Origin: Plantago ovata
Lineage: Eukaryota > Streptophyta > Magnoliopsida > Lamiales > Plantaginaceae
Length of the DNA stretch: 64,000 bases
Reading direction: 5' to 3'
Assembly: GCA_028274465.1 (NCBI GenBank)
Contig: CM051456.1
Span: forward strand, 125,628,880 to 125,692,879
The notes beneath the pieces were generated by a model. The model was not told the DNA's origin. It worked only from the letters and a program-made list of their open reading frames with translations, and ran no database searches. Shown piece after piece: positions 27,187 to 37,797 of this stretch; within the stretch, counting starts at the first letter, position 1; each line of letters starts with the position of its first letter. The position numbers were made by a program, and so were the translations under genes.

Positions 27187-27320
27187 AAACATTACACGCA
27201 TTATATAACATCCTAAAAAAAATCTAAAATCGAATGTAAATTAAAAATAAAACGGATGAGTAGATTTTACTCATTTTAGTACAGTTCAAGTGGTGTGTGT
27301 ACTGTTTAGTGGTTCAAATA

Positions 27321-27481
27321 AGGGTGATCGAGTGGTTGAGGTGTTGGAGTATCAAGGAGAGGTCGGGGGTTCGAACCCCGTTGGAGTCATAAGGTGGTTT
27401 AGAATATTTGGAGTTATAAGGTGGTTAAGTAATAATGTAGGAGTAGGAGTAGAGTACCATAGATTGGTCGTTTCAAAAAAA
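27321..27481 (+). mobile_element. tRNA-derived SINE, second family
   Basis: An A-box-like gatcgagtggttgag (27325 on) and a perfect T arm cgggggttcgaaccccg (27364-27380) are followed by about 100 bp of unrelated body and an A7 tail at 27475. Its head resembles a Ser/Leu-type tRNA. Flanking repeats are weak (ttcaaataag, ttcaacaaag), so the ends are approximate. Confidence 0.45.
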
Positions 27482-27535
27482 CAATTCAACAAAGTATTAA
27501 GTACCCAATAAGTATTAAGTATTACATTCATTTTA

Positions 27536-27715
27536 ACCAATGAGGTTTAGCTCAATTGGTTAGACTGAGGTGTCATGACACTAGAGTGCGAGATTATTTA
27601 TAGTTTATTACTAGTTTTGTAATGCTACTTGTGAAATTATAATGGTTCGATTATTAAAAAAATGAAGTACAATAAATCCAACAAGAAATGTATAATAATA
27701 CTCATATATTTAAAA
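27536..27715 (+). mobile_element. tRNA-derived SINE, family 1, copy A (B box lost, extra 3' tail)
   Basis: This copy shares the head accaatgaggtttagctcaa (A box tagctcaattggttaga) and body with copies at 35126 and 54581, but lacks about 26 bp holding the B box. After the A run at 27655 it carries about 50 bp of extra DNA and a second A run. The whole is flanked by perfect 19-bp repeats aagtattacattcatttta (27517-27535 and 27716-27734), so the extra tail was part of the inserted molecule. Confidence 0.8.
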
Positions 27716-27958
27716 AAGTATTACATTCATTTTATCAATAGTTCAACCGAAGTATAATGTTCACTGTTGTTGATGTATTAAATTCCGGTTTGGCATCTTA
27801 TATTAAATTGTGTTCGGCATATGATTTTGTTGTTATAAGAAGCTTGATGTATATAGTATCCATGTTATATTACGCATTTCGCCTCTCATTATATAAGTTG
27901 TTATCGATTTTATTTATACTTCAATTTTTTAATGCATGTTCAAAAAATGTGTCCCAGT

Positions 27959-28072
27959 CAAAAAAAAAAAAGCTAGGACGCGTATTTAAAGATATGCCTG
28001 GGAGTATACAAGATAAAAAAAAAAAAAGCTAGGACGCGTATAAAAAGATATGCCTGGGAGTATACAAGATAT
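27959..28072. repeat. 57-bp tandem duplication
   Basis: Two adjacent copies of agctaggacgcgtat...atatgcctgggagtatacaa, at 27971 and 28028, are each preceded by a poly(A) run. They are nearly identical, so the duplication is recent. Confidence 0.85.
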
Positions 28073-28805
28073 AGAAACAAAAGAAACACACACATGGGAA
28101 TCAAGAAATACATGAGGCTAGTGATAATGTAAGAGATAATTTATTTTTTTAAATAAGCCCTGCATATATATAAAATAAAAAAAGTACTGGTACAAAGTAG
28201 CAAATATAAGGAAGAAAGTTCACAAATGTACTGAAAAAGAGTCGAAATCAAAAAAATCTAAACCCAGAATAGTCGAATTCTGGCTGCAACCACGGACCTC
28301 GTTAAAACCATTTACCTTTTATATTCACTAATCATTTTAAAAATGTACAAATTATTTGAACATTAGTAATTTAACTCTAACATTATCACTGACATTTCAA
28401 TTATAGAGTTGAATTAAATATGACCGAGTGTAAAGTTGTTGTAATAGCAAAAGAGCAGTCTAATTGTCGAGTTGAATTAAATATCCAAATTTATAAAGCA
28501 CGCCCACTAACACCTACTTCTTCCTTCCGTAAACTTTCAAAATTCCCAATTTATTTTGTTAAGCTTTATTATATTTGATTTAACCTCAAAATAGTTGTAA
28601 TATAGTGAAATGATAATTTTATAAAAATATAAAAAAAAATTATACTTTCACAATATGATATTTAAATAGTATTTTCGGTAATGAATTTTATGATTAATTT
28701 AAAGTCAAATCGAACATGAAAAAGTTAACAAAATGAAGTTGGAATCTTTAAAATTTCCGGAGGAATTACATTAAATCCACCAGGGCAAGCAGATAAAATA
28801 AGGAA

Positions 28806-28916
28806 TTAGTGGCCACAATTGAATCCACCGCAAACTGACAAGATTATGATTAGTAGTAACAGAATAAGAATGAACACCGCACTGGCGCTAGCAATCACAA
28901 CGTACTTCTTCTGCAT
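28806..28916 (-). CDS. Candidate 36-residue single-pass membrane peptide
   Basis: Minus-strand ATG (28916) encodes MQKKYVVIASASAVFILILL, continuing through a strongly hydrophobic stretch to SVCGGFNCGH and a stop at 28806. It has a charged N-terminus, one membrane helix (about residues 5-28) and two Cys in a Gly-rich tail. Upstream on the same strand are a good donor (GT at 29041-29040, after ccaaaacag) and an acceptor (AG 28953-28952 after a T-rich tract), which frame a 90-nt intron, and a TATA box at 29116-29108. The promoter, intron and short frame all line up, but I recognise no family and have no transcript evidence. Confidence 0.4.
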   Translation of the reverse strand: MQKKYVVIASASAVFILILLLLIIILSVCGGFNCGH

Positions 28917-29107
28917 TCTCACAACTGATTTTTGTACGTCCTTGCGTTCTACTTTCAATCAAAGAAAGATGCACATTAGTTATTATTATTATTGAGCCAT
29001 CATTCAATGAAAATGAGAGAAGAAATTAAACAAGAGGTTACCTGTTTTGGTAAAGATCGAAGTCACCGTGGTCCGTGTATACTAATGAGTTTGGGTTTGT
29101 GCATGTA

Positions 29108-29116
29108 CTTATATAG
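29108..29116 (-). promoter_or_regulatory. TATA box for the candidate small membrane peptide gene
   Basis: On the minus strand ctatataag sits about 70 bp before the predicted donor site of the first, untranslated exon. Confidence 0.4.
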
Positions 29117-29893
29117 GAGTAAGCAAAATGTAATGAGACTAATTAAATAGAATTAACAGATCCTTTCTCTCTTGGACTTAACGTCCCCTTTTGTTTTCTT
29201 GTTTGATTATCAACGGCCAGCTCCCAAGTTGTCTATAGGTTGACATTGATTAGTTCGGTCACTACAGTTTGTTTTTAGCTCTAGATTTATTTTAAAATTT
29301 CTTTTATTTGATGACATTCGAAATTCGCAGCCGCTGTAAATTAAACCCTACGGTTCTTAATTTAGCTATTGTCATTCCAATTAGATGATGGCCTTATAGC
29401 TTCACATTTAGTTGGATTCTAGTCCTTTGTACTAGCTAGTATTATATATAGGTGCGCAAGAAGGTGAAATTTCGAAAACGGTTGATTCATAATTGGTATA
29501 TAATAAGTACTTGTATATATTATCTCTCCTGCAGAATCCTGCTTCAGTTGGAAGGTTTTGTAGTTAGTTGCTAGCAGAATGTTTTATAAAAATGTTTCAT
29601 GTGTTTCGATATCTATAATGTTGATAACATAGTCAACTTCCAGATTAGCTATAGAAGAATCATAATGCAAGATGGAAGAACTAGCTAGGGACTGTATATA
29701 TAGTTTGTGTTGCCTTCCTGCAGTTCTTATGCTCATTTCTAACTGAGTCTTTTGAGAACTTACCTTCATTGATACGCATTCACTCAGACCAAATGTGAAC
29801 TCGTGCAGAGAGTAAATGTTTTAGTTGTAAGCACACATAAATGCCACGTGTTTGAGATAACGTGTGTTGACACATTGAGTGAATGCTTTTGTC

Positions 29894-29900
29894 TATAAAA
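29894..29900 (+). promoter_or_regulatory. TATA box of the F-box gene
   Basis: TATAAAA lies 48 bp before the ATG at 29942. The longer open frame that begins at 29879 starts before this box, so 29942 is the sensible start. Confidence 0.6.
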
Positions 29901-29941
29901 GGGCGTGTTGGAGCTCTATTGATGTCTACCTAGGGTTTCTA

Positions 29942-31555
29942 ATGGAGACCAGCCGCAAAATGCAACCAACAGATCGCAAAATGCAACCAACAGACGGCGG
30001 TCTGCAGCTGCCGGAAGACGTAATTCAACACATACAATCTTTCCTCACCACCGAAGAAGCCGCTCAGACGACTGTACTCTCCAAATCCTGGAACAGATCT
30101 TGGTTAACTCGCTCGACCCTAGATTTCGATGAGCATGATTTTTGTAAGCCAGGAGCTCAGGTTAGTGATGGATTCGTGTCTCACGTGGGGAAAACTATTT
30201 CCAGGTACGAGAAATCGAAACTAAAGATTGAGAAATTTCTTCTTACCATCTATGTTTCAGATCATGATTTGGCATGTCTTGTTAGTGAATGGATTGTGAA
30301 AGTTGTTGGGATGGGTGTTGAGTACATGAGTATTGATATTATCTCATGCTCCACTGGTTTTATGTTTGTTCTTCCAAAGGAAGTTCTCAAAGCAAAATCC
30401 TTAAAAACTTTAATTGTTAGTGGATGCAAATTCAGTGGAGATTCAGATATAAACATCATGTGGTTTAATCTGGAAACGCTCATATTAGATACTGTCAGCA
30501 TATCAGAGAGTATGGTTGAAGATATAGTCACGAACTGTCCATTGATTGAGCATCTTACCCTGTTAGATTGTGAGAATTTGCCAGAAGTTAATGTGAGTAA
30601 ACTTCTAAACCTCAGGGAATTCGATTTTAGCTTGATGAGTGATCCAATAGAACTTATGAGTACTTCGATTGGATTTCATAATAGAACTCTTGGGTCTGTT
30701 ATAGGAATGCCTATATACAGGACACTGACTGGCTTGGTCCTGGAAGGAGTACAGATTGATCCTGCCACACTCGTTCGTTTTTCTGTTATGTTCCCTTGCA
30801 TTAAGAATCTCAGCATTCGGAACTGTTCTGGTTGCGAAGTACTTGATATTTCAAGTAAGTCTCTCGAATTTATGACATGTGAAGGGATATTTAGAGTACT
30901 GAAATTCGATTTTCCTTGCATCAAAACATTTACATTTGAAGGAGACAGATACATCCCTGTATTGTCTTTCACACAATGTTCAAAGGAATGGGAAGCTCGT
31001 ATTAGTTTGACCTACTTGTTGGTTGATGTTGCATTGTTCATTCAGCTGAAGAGTTTCCTGTCAAGTTTGGGGGACTCCAAAATATCTCTAGTTCTGTCTA
31101 TTGCAGGACACGATGATTTGGTGGGACATGTTCAAGATTCCAGTAAGCCGGTGGTGGAGAATCTAACGTTTAAGCATGACACAATATATTTCTCAACAGA
31201 AGTGTGTTCCCAGATTTTGTATCATTTGCTTCGGTGTTTGAGTCCGAAGTTCATCAATCATCTACAATTTCCTAAGTCAATTTATATTAGCTCTGGTAGG
31301 ACACGCTATGAGGAGTTTTGGGAGGATTTTGCCCGTAGGATGATTCAACATGGTACTGGAACGACTCAGGGGCTGCCCTGCATAGAAGGGCTTGATGGAG
31401 TAGACGTGGAATTCTTCGAAACGACTCAAGCAGAATGGCAGCCTTTGCCATGGAAGACTCTCTTGGGTGATTCAAGTGTCCCACCAAGTGGACGACAAAT
31501 CAGATTTCGATTGAAATGGAAACATTGTGCGACTACTGGAGCACAGAGTCGTTAG
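29942..31555 (+). CDS. F-box/LRR-like protein
   Basis: A single-exon frame from METSRKMQPTD encodes 537 residues. The F-box lies near residues 20-60: LQLPEDVIQHIQSFLTTEEA then QTTVLSKSWNRSWL. Leucine-rich repeat-like segments follow, such as AKSLKTLIVSGCKF, LETLILDTVSIS, CPLIEHLTLLDCENL and FPCIKNLSIRNCSGCEVLDI. The C-terminal unit (GLPCIEGLDGVDVEF...WQPLPWKTLLGDSS) is shared with two damaged copies nearby. F-box proteins of this plan are substrate receptors of SCF ubiquitin ligases; the target is unknown. A tandem 18-bp duplication near the start doubles RKMQPTD. The start at 29942 was chosen because of the TATA box. Confidence 0.85.
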   Translation: METSRKMQPTDRKMQPTDGGLQLPEDVIQHIQSFLTTEEAAQTTVLSKSWNRSWLTRSTLDFDEHDFCKPGAQVSDGFVSHVGKTISRYEKSKLKIEKFLLTIYVSDHDLACLVSEWIVKVVGMGVEYMSIDIISCSTGFMFVLPKEVLKAKSLKTLIVSGCKFSGDSDINIMWFNLETLILDTVSISESMVEDIVTNCPLIEHLTLLDCENLPEVNVSKLLNLREFDFSLMSDPIELMSTSIGFHNRTLGSVIGMPIYRTLTGLVLEGVQIDPATLVRFSVMFPCIKNLSIRNCSGCEVLDISSKSLEFMTCEGIFRVLKFDFPCIKTFTFEGDRYIPVLSFTQCSKEWEARISLTYLLVDVALFIQLKSFLSSLGDSKISLVLSIAGHDDLVGHVQDSSKPVVENLTFKHDTIYFSTEVCSQILYHLLRCLSPKFINHLQFPKSIYISSGRTRYEEFWEDFARRMIQHGTGTTQGLPCIEGLDGVDVEFFETTQAEWQPLPWKTLLGDSSVPPSGRQIRFRLKWKHCATTGAQSR

Positions 31556-31595
31556 TTAGTTAATGTTTTATGTTGCTTTTGCTTTTTTGTATGGT

Positions 31596-31790
31596 CTTTG
31601 CTGATAAGCTGATTCTACATGGCACTAGAACAGCTCAACCGTTGTCTTGCATAGAAGGACTTGAGGGAGTAAACCTGGAATTCCTTGGAGAGACTAGATC
31701 AGAATGGAAGCCTTTGCTCTGAAAGATTTTCTTGGGTGCTTCAACGATTCCAAAATCTGGATGGGATGTCCAGTTTTAATTGAAATTGTA
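31596..31790 (+). pseudogene. F-box gene 3'-end relic
   Basis: About 40 bp after the F-box stop, the DNA encodes LILHGTRTAQPLSCIEGLEG, then VNLEFLGETRSEWKPLL, a stop in place of the Trp, and KIFLGASTIPKSG. It matches the C-terminus of the preceding gene and even more closely the minus-strand copy at 59291 (HGTRTAQALATIEGLVG). It has in-frame stops and no upstream part, so it is a leftover of a tandem duplicate. Confidence 0.8.
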
Positions 31791-32053
31791 TTGACTGTGT
31801 GAGACTTGAAATGAAAGACTTTTTTGGATGTGTTTATCATGTACTCTCTATCTCTTTTGCCTTTACTATGGTACCAAACTCATTTGTGTCCATTTTATGT
31901 TTCTTTATATTGAATTGAGTTGAATGAGTTCCCTTTGTGGTGACTGATGAATGTGTTTTACTACATATGACTGCAAATTATCTCTGATAGTTGTCTTGCA
32001 AGTATCTATGATGGTATGATGAAAGACATGAAACTACTGTTTCATTACCAGTA

Positions 32054-33437
32054 ATGTTGCAGCAGTTTATTTTCTCAAAAGAAGGTGAGACATCCCATAG
32101 AAATCTGGAACAGACACTTAGTGATGATTCTGACGAAATATTTGACGATCATCATTCAGAAAATAGACTCCTGCATGTACTCATTTCTGAACCTACAGTG
32201 AATATATGTAAGTCTGATGCAAAATTTGATCCTACCAAATCTGATGGCAAGCCCGTTCCATAACTCAAAAGCACCTCAGTTTCTTCTTCCACCCCTGTTG
32301 ACAGCCACCACAAGTTGATCAGATAGAATGGCTCTATAAACCGTACCATAGCCACCTATACCAATGATACGGTCTTCAGAATAAGTATTCGTGGCCTTCT
32401 CAAGCTGTTGGGCAGAGAGGATCTTAGTTGTTCAAACGAGGTTTGCTGCTTGAAAATGAGCCCTCCGTTTTTCAAGAACGTTCTCTCATTTTCACATGTT
32501 TCCTTCTCTTAGTGAAAAAAAGTGTAGCCATGTGAGACCAAATAAAACAGCAAGTATGTCGACACCGGATCCTGCATCATCATCGTCGCCATGTTGATTT
32601 TTTATATCATGTTAAAGAGATTATTCACTTGTAAATTGAGACAAATGAATAGTACTATTATTTGATAAAATACCTATCGCAACCTTTACCACTCTTTAGC
32701 CCATCTCCATCGATCATATCCTTGATTGCAACTTTTACTTTCTACAGTATTTGTGCAGATGGCATGTTCAGCACAAGAATTGCTCTCACATTCGTTGATA
32801 TCTGCGGAAAAAATAAATAAATGAACTTTTGAATTTCCTGTGCAACCTCTCTACCACACTTTATAGAAAACTGATATTGTAAGTTTCAGTAATTGAAAGA
32901 ATTACAGCCTGAAGCCCTTTGGTGACATGTCCTCTTGGCAACATCGAATTCCCATGCATTTTCCTTCTCCTTCCCTTGGATCCGAGCCACTGAAACAGTA
33001 TGATGATGTGCAAGAACTCACGACGTTTCCCCTGATACTAATCCCCCCTGCATAATGACATCCCAATATTGTAAACCTGATAGGGATGATGCAAATGATA
33101 AGCTGTTTTTAAACATGTAGTAATAAGCTGGAAACTGAGTATTAACTATTAAGTATGAAGTGGCAAATTTCAGATTTTAGTCCAGAGTGTTATGCTTATG
33201 AGAACCTATTGGTGTTTGAGAAGCTGTAGGGAGAATCAGTGAAGGTCATTTGACATTTTGCCTCCTTGATTGTTGCATCTGGTGGCAACCTGCAGGTTCT
33301 TAATTGGTTAGAACATGGTCATTATTTCATGGTTTCCCATTATAGGTGAACGCTGTTGGGGCATCTGATGAAAAAGACTTGTCACATATTACATCGAACC
33401 AGGGTTTGATGGAACAGTTGAGTCCAATATCTCCGTG
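32054..33437 (-). pseudogene. Deleted copy of the wall-associated kinase gene
   Basis: The block runs collinear with the WAK gene: 32054-32300 matches the kinase C-terminal tail (22090-22325), 32301-32600 the juxtamembrane and kinase start (23091-23400), 32660-32810 the EGF exon, 32890-33070 part of exon 2, and 33100-33437 the galacturonan-binding exon. About 766 bp encoding the kinase core are gone, joined at a 2-bp TT overlap, and most of exon 2 is missing. Small indels also break the frames. It faces the same way as the parent and cannot encode a kinase. Confidence 0.9.
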
Positions 33438-33440
33438 ATA

Positions 33441-33472
<32 letters not shown>

Positions 33473-33730
33473 AAACATACATTAGATCATTAGATCATAA
33501 GTTATGTACAAACCGGCAACCGGAGTGCCTTTCTTCTACGAGTACCACCTAAACCTACCATGTCCTGATCGATTACAAGCCGAAGCCATTCCGGGCAAAT
33601 ATCATACACCAAAATGGTTATGGACAGGTCAGCGAAGTACAAGAGTCTACAGTGAATTTCGCGTTCTTTCAAAATTGAGAGGCACCTGAAAATACATGTA
33701 ATAGTTTGCAGTTAAAGTTTGTTTGTATTG
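33441..33730 (-). mobile_element. Possible retroposed sequence with a 27-nt poly(A) on the minus strand
   Basis: Homology to the WAK gene stops at a T27 run (33441-33467). Read on the minus strand, about 250 bp of non-repeat-like sequence ends ...tgtatgtttgttttaaaa plus a long A tract, as a LINE or retrocopy would. I found no target-site duplication and recognise no family. Confidence 0.35.
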
Positions 33731-34930
33731 TTGGTATTTCTGCCTTCCAGTGCTTGATGAGAGGAGGAACGTAAATGTTTTAACATTTCTTAATATGGAT
33801 GGATGCTATAGTATTTATTTGCACTAATCTTTCTTCTTAAGTAAACACTTAACAGGAGCTTCAGACGTGTTTTGCTTCCTCTCTCAATCTCTTCGTCCTT
33901 CCATCTTGTTCTCTATTTCATCAACATCATCAGTCCATACTCCATTCCACACTCCCAAACTGAATCGCTGGACATCATCAACCACTCGGTCATGAAAGGG
34001 GAAATATGAGAGTCCAAGATTCGTCGAATTCTAAATCCGTCAGTCAGTCGCCCTAATAGAAATTGTGAATATGGGTACAGTTGTTTCACTTCTTAATTGC
34101 TACCAGGTTGTACATGTCATTCATTCTCTACCTTGGTAGATAATTTTTGTGGTTACTAATAGATTAAGTTTTAGGCTATTGTTGATTGAGTGAGTTGCTA
34201 TTAGAATTAGAAAATTAGTTTTTTCATATTTACGTTTTACCATGTCCGATTGAGTTGAGTATCTTACATGATCTGGGATTCGCTCATGTGATGATAGAAA
34301 CTTTAACAAGAGTATCATTCCTTATTCTGTGATTGGTTGAGTCAAGTTTCATCCTTGGTGCTGCCTCTAATCTAAATTATCTAATCATATTTATTGAGCT
34401 AGATTGTGGTGAATTTGTTTGATACATTTGGTTTTCCTATTGATCTTGTTTACACAAATGTAAATGTTGATGTGACGTCTATTATAAAGGAGTACATGAT
34501 GAGTAGAAACTCTAGTACTTCCTTTCGTCCTTTTGTTCTGTAAATAGATTAACATCATTGAATGACTATATAGTTAACTTGAATGAAACATACTTCGTGG
34601 GTAATGTTGACGAGTAATCTAAACCATTATATTGGTCCAGTGAAGTTATGAATGCTAAGAGAAAACAATTCCAGCAGGTCAGTTTTCATCCCAAACTTTA
34701 TGATGCCTCCTTGAAAGGTATCATCGCTTATTCGATTCTCAAGGAGTTTGGAGAACCCGACCCGACCATAAACCCGACCCAGGAGGTTTTCTGATCCGGT
34801 ACAGACATAGAAACCCATTTCCCGGATGTTTTTGGCCTGAAAATACAATTAAGAAAGAGAAAAAAAATTAGTGTTTGAGAAATAAGGGTTCTTAGGGTTG
34901 TACAAATCATAACCCGTACCCGTTGATGAT
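33731..34930. other. Gene-free intergenic DNA
   Basis: No reading frame or RNA gene recognised. Confidence 0.5.
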
Positions 34931-35070
34931 TAACGGGTTGTGTACGGATTGGATTTAAATACTTTCGGGTTGGATTCGGGTTTCAACCGGGTTGGGTACG
35001 GATTAGGTTTTAAATAGTTTCGGGTTGGGTTCGGGTTTCAACCCGTTCCTTATATTTTCGGGTCGGGTCA
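34915..35070. repeat. 54-bp degenerate tandem repeat (cgggttgg-rich)
   Basis: Two copies of gggttg-gtacggatt...tttcgggttgg-ttcgggtttcaacc start at 34935 and 34989, with a partial third phrase (gggtcgggtc). Such aacccg-rich blocks are common inside plant hAT-like elements, but no terminal repeats were found. Confidence 0.7.
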
Positions 35071-35125
35071 AAAGCTTAAATAAAAACACGCCAGATGCTG
35101 ATCTCCTAATTAATTAATGTTATAC

Positions 35126-35275
35126 CAATGAGGTCTAGCTCAATTGGTTAGACTGAGGTGTCATGACATTATAGGTCATAGGTTCAATTCTCGCCAAGTG
35201 CGGGATTATTTATAATTTATTACTAGTTTTGTAATGCTACTTGTGAAATCGTAATGGTTCTATTATTAAAAAAAA
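35126..35275 (+). mobile_element. tRNA-derived SINE, family 1, copy B (complete)
   Basis: This 150-bp element has an A box (tagctcaattggttaga), a B box (aggttcaattctcgcc), a T-rich body and an A tail. It is bounded by perfect 17-bp repeats attaattaatgttatac (35109-35125 and 35276-35292), so the insertion is young. Polymerase III promoter boxes are intact. Confidence 0.9.
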
Positions 35276-35292
35276 ATTAATTAATGTTATAC

Positions 35293-37430
35293 TTATAATC
35301 TTTCTTTATCGCTTCACAGGGATCCAATAGGTTTTGCGAGATATGTTCAAGGGCGGTTGTTGGAAGCTAACTGCAATTCAATCAACACTGCTACCGCCTC
35401 TTGTTTCTGTCTGTCGCCAATTCAATTAACACCGAGCTTGAATCTATGGTTACTTCAATTGCCTTCTCTGAGGTATGTGCCGATGAATACTAAAATTTTG
35501 TCTGGAATTTTGTTCTTTCTTCTTCCCACCATCTTCTTCATACCTTCGCCTTTGTCTCGAGTGAATCAATCAAGGTACACTCAGAGCACATTCAGGTTAA
35601 AGAATAGTATATAATATTGGGCAATATTTGGTACCGCTTATTTCTTTTACATTCTTCTTCTTCTTGTCGGCCACTGGTAGCACTTATTCTAGGATCTGTG
35701 AACTTGAGATAGACTGAAGTAGCTGGAAACAGGTTTTATAGTTATTTCTGCACTATTTTATACTTTTATTTTTGCTGGTAAATACCAACATATCATATGA
35801 ATGACCGACTTGCAAATTGTGTACTGCAAAAGCATGTGGTGTCATTGTCCCTTTTATCTTTTGTGGTGGTAAAGCTTCATAATCTGTAAATTGGATCAGC
35901 TCTGGCCTCTTGTGGTCAGGTGATGACCAATGAGAGTATTCTGAGAAATTAAGGTCCCATAGGAAAGGTGTACGTCTTGCCATGGATTTCCCTACAAATG
36001 AGATTTCCAGCTAACCATCTTTCTTTGATCCATCCAACAACTTATATGAGAATTGTTATCTCTGTGCATGCATTATAGGTTAGGTGCTATCTAACGTTGC
36101 CATCTTGAGGCTGCTGAATGTGACTTTTCCAGTCTATCACTCTGTTGAGCTGGATCAGAGTAATGTTTTGATGATCTGTCTGACTGGTTCAGGTATGACT
36201 TTTGTGTTCAGGCTTGTTGAAAAAACACTAAAATAGGAATTTTAAGTATATAGTTTTCCTGTGAGTTTACTCTATTTTTTATATTTATAAGTGGAATGAT
36301 TACAATGGATTAGGAGCATATGTGCCACATTTCTCTGGCTAATATGACTAGCATGCAATAATAGGTTGATTTGTTCATTATTACTTTTGGTTTGGGTTTC
36401 TGATTTTTATCATAAGAGAGTTGTGTGTTGTGAAGTGGAAATAATGACTGTTTTAAAGCTAATAAAAGGTAAGGCTACTATTGCATACGATCAGATTAAT
36501 AAAATAACTGGGCGAAGAGCAACTCAATTCAAGCTCCGAAGTCAGCTCTTTCTCCTTTCTGCTTGATGATTTTGGTGGTGTTTATTATTGCTTTACTATT
36601 GCAAAATTCTGATACTTCATTTAAGTGTGGTGGTTTTGGTATAAGTAATGGTTAGTATTACTTTGTTGATGTTTTAGATTAGGAGACGTGTTTTGCTCAT
36701 GTCCTTGGCATATCCTCTTTCCATCGAATTAATGGCCTCATCTCCTTCTCTTGTGATTCCAACGGTGTCCCTGCCCACTGAGACAACATTGTAAACCTGT
36801 CCTATTGGTATCCTGAGCCACATATCCGTGTGTAAATTACTATTCTCCCGAAAATATTGAACTTCAACAACATAAAAGATCCCATCTTTTTGTTGTTTCT
36901 CTGTTGTTAAAGTTCATGAAGTTACTAGAATTTCTCTAACCTCAAGGCTTCAGAGAAAATGCCATGAGTTTTCTGGTAATGTTGTGATCTTGTATTTCTT
37001 TTACATTCTTGTGTTGTCAGGTTTGAGAACATGTATACTTCTTTAAACAAAGGTTTTGTTCATGGTGTTAGCTTCGATTTGGATTAAAGTAGATTCTAAT
37101 TCTTGATACTAGAAAAGAGGTTCCTATTTTTATGAAATTATACTTCAGGTAACTTGTGACGTGATCTGTTCTTTCTCGAGCATCTAACATGTATATATTA
37201 CTCATTATCTTATGATAAGAGATTTGAAGGCTTGCATATTTCTACTTAGGCATGTCAGCTATGCACCATCTCTTGCACCTAAACATGTGAAATTAATTAT
37301 TTTTATCCATTTTGACACTTCTTTTAAACTATATTGATTCATTGATGGAAGGAGGCAAAGATCTAAGTTCTGCTAAAAAATTTCCTCCTATATGCAGAGT
37401 ATGGATATATGACGATTAATTGCTTGTCAT
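35293..37430. other. Gene-free or degraded intergenic DNA
   Basis: Several short frames occur on both strands. None matches a family I know, although the minus-strand stretch 35753-35983 is a 76-residue open frame. Sequence is AT-rich with no repeats of note. Confidence 0.4.
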
Positions 37431-37437
37431 ATAGAAA

Positions 37438-37797
37438 AGGGCGTCTACAGCTATGGAGTCGTGGTTCTGGAAGTAGTAACTAATACCAGATGGGCTCTAT
37501 ACCGTAGACGGGGTGAGGCAAAAAAGGAGGTGGGGTTCTAGATGACTGGATTTTGCATATGCATGAAGCTATATTTCAAAATTCAAGAAATAATATATGC
37601 AAAGGTTAGTAGTTGTCGTGCTCTGCTCAAATCCTACTCCATACAACCGGCCTACTATGAAGGACATTGCTGCAATGCTGAAGGAGATAAGAGACAGAAG
37701 AGAGGTAAGCGAGAAAGTTGATGAGCCTATGAAAGCTCACAAGTTGATGGTGCAGATTAAGGCGAATTGCCGGTGTTTGGCGTTAGGGCTCACTTAA
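37438..37797 (+). pseudogene. LRR receptor-like kinase C-terminal relic
   Basis: The DNA encodes GVYSYGVVVLEVVTNTRW, the kinase subdomain IX region. After a disrupted stretch it encodes VVLCSNPTPYNRPTMKDIAA then MLKEIRDRREVSEKVDEPMK, matching the end of RGI/RCH1-type LRR kinases (NPTPDDRPTMKDVAAMLKEI). The middle of the lobe is scrambled, a stop occurs and nothing upstream is recognisable, so this is a fragment of an old copy. Confidence 0.75.

Noticed and set aside
29879-29941. N-terminal extension of the F-box protein
   Set aside because: It starts before the TATA box at 29894, so it would not be transcribed in the normal mRNA.
35753-35983. Minus-strand 76-residue frame (MARRTPFLWDLNFSEY...)
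   Set aside because: It looks protein-like, but I could not match it to a family, and no neighbouring exons were found.
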